A stretch of DNA of 51,392 nucleotides, from assembly GCA_027972325.1 (NCBI GenBank), contig JAPMOS010000162.1, forward strand, positions 20,001 through 71,392. Direction: 5' to 3'. Under the pieces are notes generated by a model, which did not search any database, was not told the DNA's origin, and worked only from the letters and a program-made list of their open reading frames with translations. Numbering within the stretch: the first letter of the stretch is position 1; the number at the start of each line of letters is the position of its first letter. Positions 48,299 to 51,392 of this stretch are shown here, in pieces. Origin of the DNA: Paratrimastix pyriformis. Its lineage: Eukaryota > Preaxostyla > Paratrimastigidae. Both the position numbers and the translations under genes were made by a program.

Positions 48299-50700
48299 GT
48301 GAGTTTCTTCGGGTAACAGCTGGCTGCGTTTTCGGCTATAGGGATGTGATGAATACGGATCGAGATTTTGAGCCTTTCAGGATAAAGAAATTGAGGAGGA
48401 GAGCGCTGGCGGAGGAGGACCTGAATAAGAGGAAGGAGATGTTGAAACAGTTGGCGAAGATGAGGTCGGTGCATTATGGTAAGAGAGATAGGGCATTGGA
48501 GGAAAGCGCAAGCGTATCTATAAGGGTATCATGACGGATGGCGCGGCGCCAATTACAACCTACGTGACTCGGAAATGCGGAGGGGAAGATGGACAGGGTG
48601 GTGTCGGACCCGGCGGAGGTTAAGAGGGATGGTGGGGATTCATGGCGGGGCTTGCAAAAGGAAGCTGCCGGTGGGGACGGGGGCAAAGACTGAAGGAGGT
48701 AACGGGAGGCGTGGGTGGAAGGGTAATTATGGCCCCTCTGACGACGCATGATATCCAGACAATACTGGGGCGTTGCCGGACGGGAAAGCGGCTGGCCCGG
48801 ATGGAGTGACGGCGGAGATGGTCCATGCTTGTCAGGACGAAATTAAGGAGTGGTTGGGGAGGCGATACAACGAGATGTTGGAGAAGTCTGAGGTTCCTGA
48901 GGAGCTGAAACTCAGCTCGGTCTATATGGCAACCAAATCGCAGACGGAGCATCCGGGGATCCGGCCGGCAGAAGGCCTATAACTTTAATACAGGTTTTTG
49001 AAAGGACTGCAGGTAGTGATTGCCTCGAGATTTCAAGACTGGTGCGTTGAAAAGGGGTATTCGGGGCGGAGCAGTTTGGTTTCTGAGGGATCGGAGGATT
49101 GAGACGCCTATTGCCGAGATTTTGGGGTGTTGACGGACTCGAAGATTATGGGAGGGTGAGTTCCACATGTGCGCGCTAGATATAAGAAAGGCCTATGATA
49201 CAGTTGACATGGAGGCGCTCAGGAGGGGTTGAGAAGGATGGGGTGGAAGAGGAATTTGTCAGGTATGTGGACAGCTTGTATGAGGGGAGAAAGGCGCGGT
49301 GATCACGGGGTACGGGTTGACGGATAGCTATGACATTGAGAGAGGAATTAGTCAAGGGACCCGTTGTCCTGCCTGCTGTTTATCTCCTTCATGGAGGGAG
49401 TCTTGGCGGAGGTGAGACGACAGGAGGGGCTATATTCTGGATAGCGGCAGGAAGGTAAAGGTGTTGGCATTTGCGGACGACATTATGTTGGTGACGAGAA
49501 CAAGGGAACAGATGGTCCGTTTGGTGAATACGGTAAGGCGGAAAGTGGAAGAGGCTGGTATGGAGCTGTCGTGGAGCAAGTGTGACTACCTGTGTGGCGG
49601 GGTGAAGGGAAGACGGACTTGGATCTGGGAGAGGGTCGGAAGATCAGAGTGCAGCAAAAGGGTGGAGCAATTCGGTATCTTGGGATATGGATAGATGAGG
49701 AGATGAACATGAAGGTCAACACGGAGAAGGTGATCCAGAAAATGTGGGCGACTGCACAGGCTCATGGACAAGAAGGTCCCTCCGAGGTTGATGGTGCAAA
49801 TGATTAATGAGTGTGTCTCGACTTGCCTACAATACACGGCGAGGCAGTGCCCAATGCCGACAAGGGACTTGGAAACACTGAAGCAGAGATATGCGAGGGT
49901 GTTCAGGGAAATCGGAGGTTGTATTGGGAAATGCGACCCGGCAGAGGTGCTGTTCTTTCCGGAGGAGGAAGGGGTATGGGGCTGAAGGACCCGATTGATG
50001 TCCATGATATGATGGTGATGACACAAATTCTGGGAGGATGGCGGACGAGCAGGGGTGTGGAGTGGTGCTGAGGAGGAGATCGTGCTGCTGCAGAAATTGT
50101 GGACGACGCGTGAGCCGCTGTTGGATGATGCAGGGAAGTGGGTGAAGATGCACGGGCAGGAGAAGATGCCGGGGTGGTGATTGGGGCGTTGCAGGTGATG
50201 CACAGGAGAGACATGGCGATCCTGAGGGACGGTGAGAAACTGAAGGAGGAAGTGAAGTACGGCATGCCGACGACACTGGAAGAGATGGCGGAGCCCTGCA
50301 AGATAACAAAGAAGCACAGACAGACCCTCATGAAAAGGAAGATTCGGAGTGTGGCGGACCTCATCATAGGGGAAGATTTCATTGGAAAGGGTGATGCCGC
50401 AGCATGTGGAGACGATCAAAAGCGGGTGTGTCTGTATGGTAACAGGGTGAGTCCGGACTATCTGCAATTGGCGAGGCGGATTCGGGAGGAGGAGTCGGCG
50501 GAGGAGGGCGGAAAAGGCGGAGAGTGGAGAAGGAAAAGGAGGAAGGCAATGCAGATAAGGGGAATGAAGGAAGGAGTGAGGGGAGTCGGGGGGGGGGGGA
50601 AGCGAAACCAAGAGTCAAGAGGCAAGCAAAGTTGCAGTGCGTCGGGGGAAGGTGGCAGGTGAAACGGAGGAAACATGGGAGGGAGGATGGGTGGGAAAGG
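48299..50700 (+). pseudogene. LINE reverse transcriptase domain
   Basis: This is the polymerase that copies LINE RNA. A helical linker (FRIKKLRRRALAEEDLNKRK) leads to PDGKAAGPDGVTAEMV at about 48776, then CALDIRKAYDTVDMEAL at about 49167 (first catalytic Asp), IERGISQGTR at about 49335, the active-site AFADDIMLVT at about 49467, and IRYLGIWIDEEMNMKV at about 49670. A thumb/connection region follows (DLETLKQRYARVFREIGG near 49865, then KQRVCLYGNRVSP-like sequence near 50420). Frames change around 48535, 48985-49160, 49240-49300, 49390, 49600 and 50000. Motif spacing is otherwise normal for the I/R1/Tad group. Confidence 0.82.
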
Positions 50701-50889
50701 GGAGAGTAAGCATGGAAGGAGCGAGAAAGAAGATGGGAGGAGGGGGTCGGATGCAGATTGAGGCGAGCGAGAAGAAGAGAGGCGGAAGGGCAGGTGGAGG
50801 GGAGGGGGAACAAGATGGGGAGGGCGAGGGCTGGTGAGTGGGACGAGGTACTGTGAAAAGGCGGGAGGAGTTGATGGCGGAGTGTGATG

Positions 50890-51350
50890 AGGTGGAAGTA
50901 AGAGTGGTGGAGCCAGAGGCGGAATGGAGGTTGTTTTATACTGATGGGAGTGCGACAAGAAGCCGGAAGGAAAGACGGGCGGCGTTCGCGGTGATTGAGA
51001 GATTAAAAATGGGCGCTGGCGGTGAGAGCGGGGAGGTGTTCGGGTCGGGGGCAGACTAACAATGAAGCGGAGTTGGAGGCTATTCTGGAGGCTATTCGAT
51101 TGGACAGGATGCGAATGTGGAAGTGAGAACGGACAGTAAAGTGGCAAAGGGTGGGTTGAGGGACTGATAAAGGGTTGGTGGAAACCAACGGATCTGATAG
51201 AATCGAAGGCGGAGGGACTGCTGCGGAGGGGCAGCGGATTGTGAAGGAGCATCGTGGAGAGATGACTGGTCTGGGTTAAGGGACATCAGGAAACTAGTGC
51301 GTCGCTGGATGCGGAGGGGAACAGATTGGCAGACAAGATTGCGGGACGGA
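50890..51350 (+). pseudogene. LINE RNase H domain
   Basis: WRLFYTDGSATRSRKE at about 50928 holds the first catalytic Asp. NNEAELEAILEAIRLD at about 51060 holds the Glu, EVRTDSKVAKGG at about 51120 the second Asp, and GHQETSASLDAEGNRLADK at about 51279 the final His/Asp block. The order is that of a type I RNase H. At least two frame changes separate the blocks. Its presence separates this LINE from L1-type elements and favours I, Tad or R1 relatives. Confidence 0.78.
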
Positions 51351-51392
51351 GCATAAAGATGGAGCCGAGCGTGGTGCCCGAAGAAGGAGGAT

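Larger units (their letters stand above)
45717..51392 (+). mobile_element. Non-LTR retrotransposon (APE-RT-RNase H LINE), degraded
   Basis: Apurinic-type endonuclease, reverse transcriptase and RNase H motifs occur in the order and spacing of LINEs of the I/Tad/R1 superfamilies (those with an RNase H). The element continues beyond the right edge, so the 3' end is unseen. The 5' end is uncertain and might extend left to about 42.9 kb. I see at least ten frame changes in ORF2. All catalytic blocks remain recognisable, so either decay is recent or many breaks are assembly indels. Confidence 0.8.

Noticed and set aside
1-51392. tRNA, rRNA or other structural RNA genes
   Set aside because: I looked for tRNA arm signatures and conserved rRNA blocks and saw none, but a covariance-model search was not possible here.

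Overview
The window is eukaryotic nuclear DNA, probably from an alga or another protist; I cannot name the lineage. The grounds are a DIRS-type tyrosine-recombinase retroelement, a second DIRS-like element, an APE-RT-RNase H LINE, a likely 108-bp spliceosomal intron, several satellite arrays, and no bacterial gene order or ribosome-binding sites. Almost everything is mobile or repeated DNA. I see no intact, recognisable host housekeeping gene.

Layout: 1-2050 is non-genic and starts with a 46-bp tandem array. 2051-9655 is a mosaic of repeat blocks around a captured piece of a DIRS-like gag region. 9656-17589 and 23213-37025 are two inverted arms of about 7 kb, near-identical by eye. The left arm carries a 949-bp TIR element and the right arm a complete-looking 6.7-kb DIRS element. 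Each insertion has its empty site preserved in the opposite arm. Between the arms, 17590-23212 carries three minus-strand ORFs, one of them a tyrosine recombinase (YR) with an apparently complete catalytic set, next to a dense cluster of short palindromic motifs. 37026-41330 is the second DIRS-like element (gag, RT, RNase H; minus strand). 41469-42876 is a third, direct copy of part of the arm. 42946-44010 is coding-like DNA with a probable intron, 45287-45716 a 12-residue protein repeat, and about 45.7 kb to the right edge a frameshifted LINE.

The feature I find most unusual is a quasi-palindromic module of about 130-180 bp. It has a G/T-rich outer stem, a CTATCCCAC/GTGGGATAG inner stem, and flanks called here C1 or C2 (left) and D1 (right). 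It occurs at least nine times, plus twice in a diverged subfamily. Three copies are intact (4412, 15725, 31581). The others are half-modules, broken at the same point between GGAGAA ('A tip') and TGGTGGGATAG ('B tip'), exactly where repeat arms, the captured gag piece, the second DIRS-like element and the YR segment begin or end. This looks like an attachment or recombination site with attL/attR-like halves. That the resident YR acts on it is inference only. Repeat identities are judged by eye, not computed.
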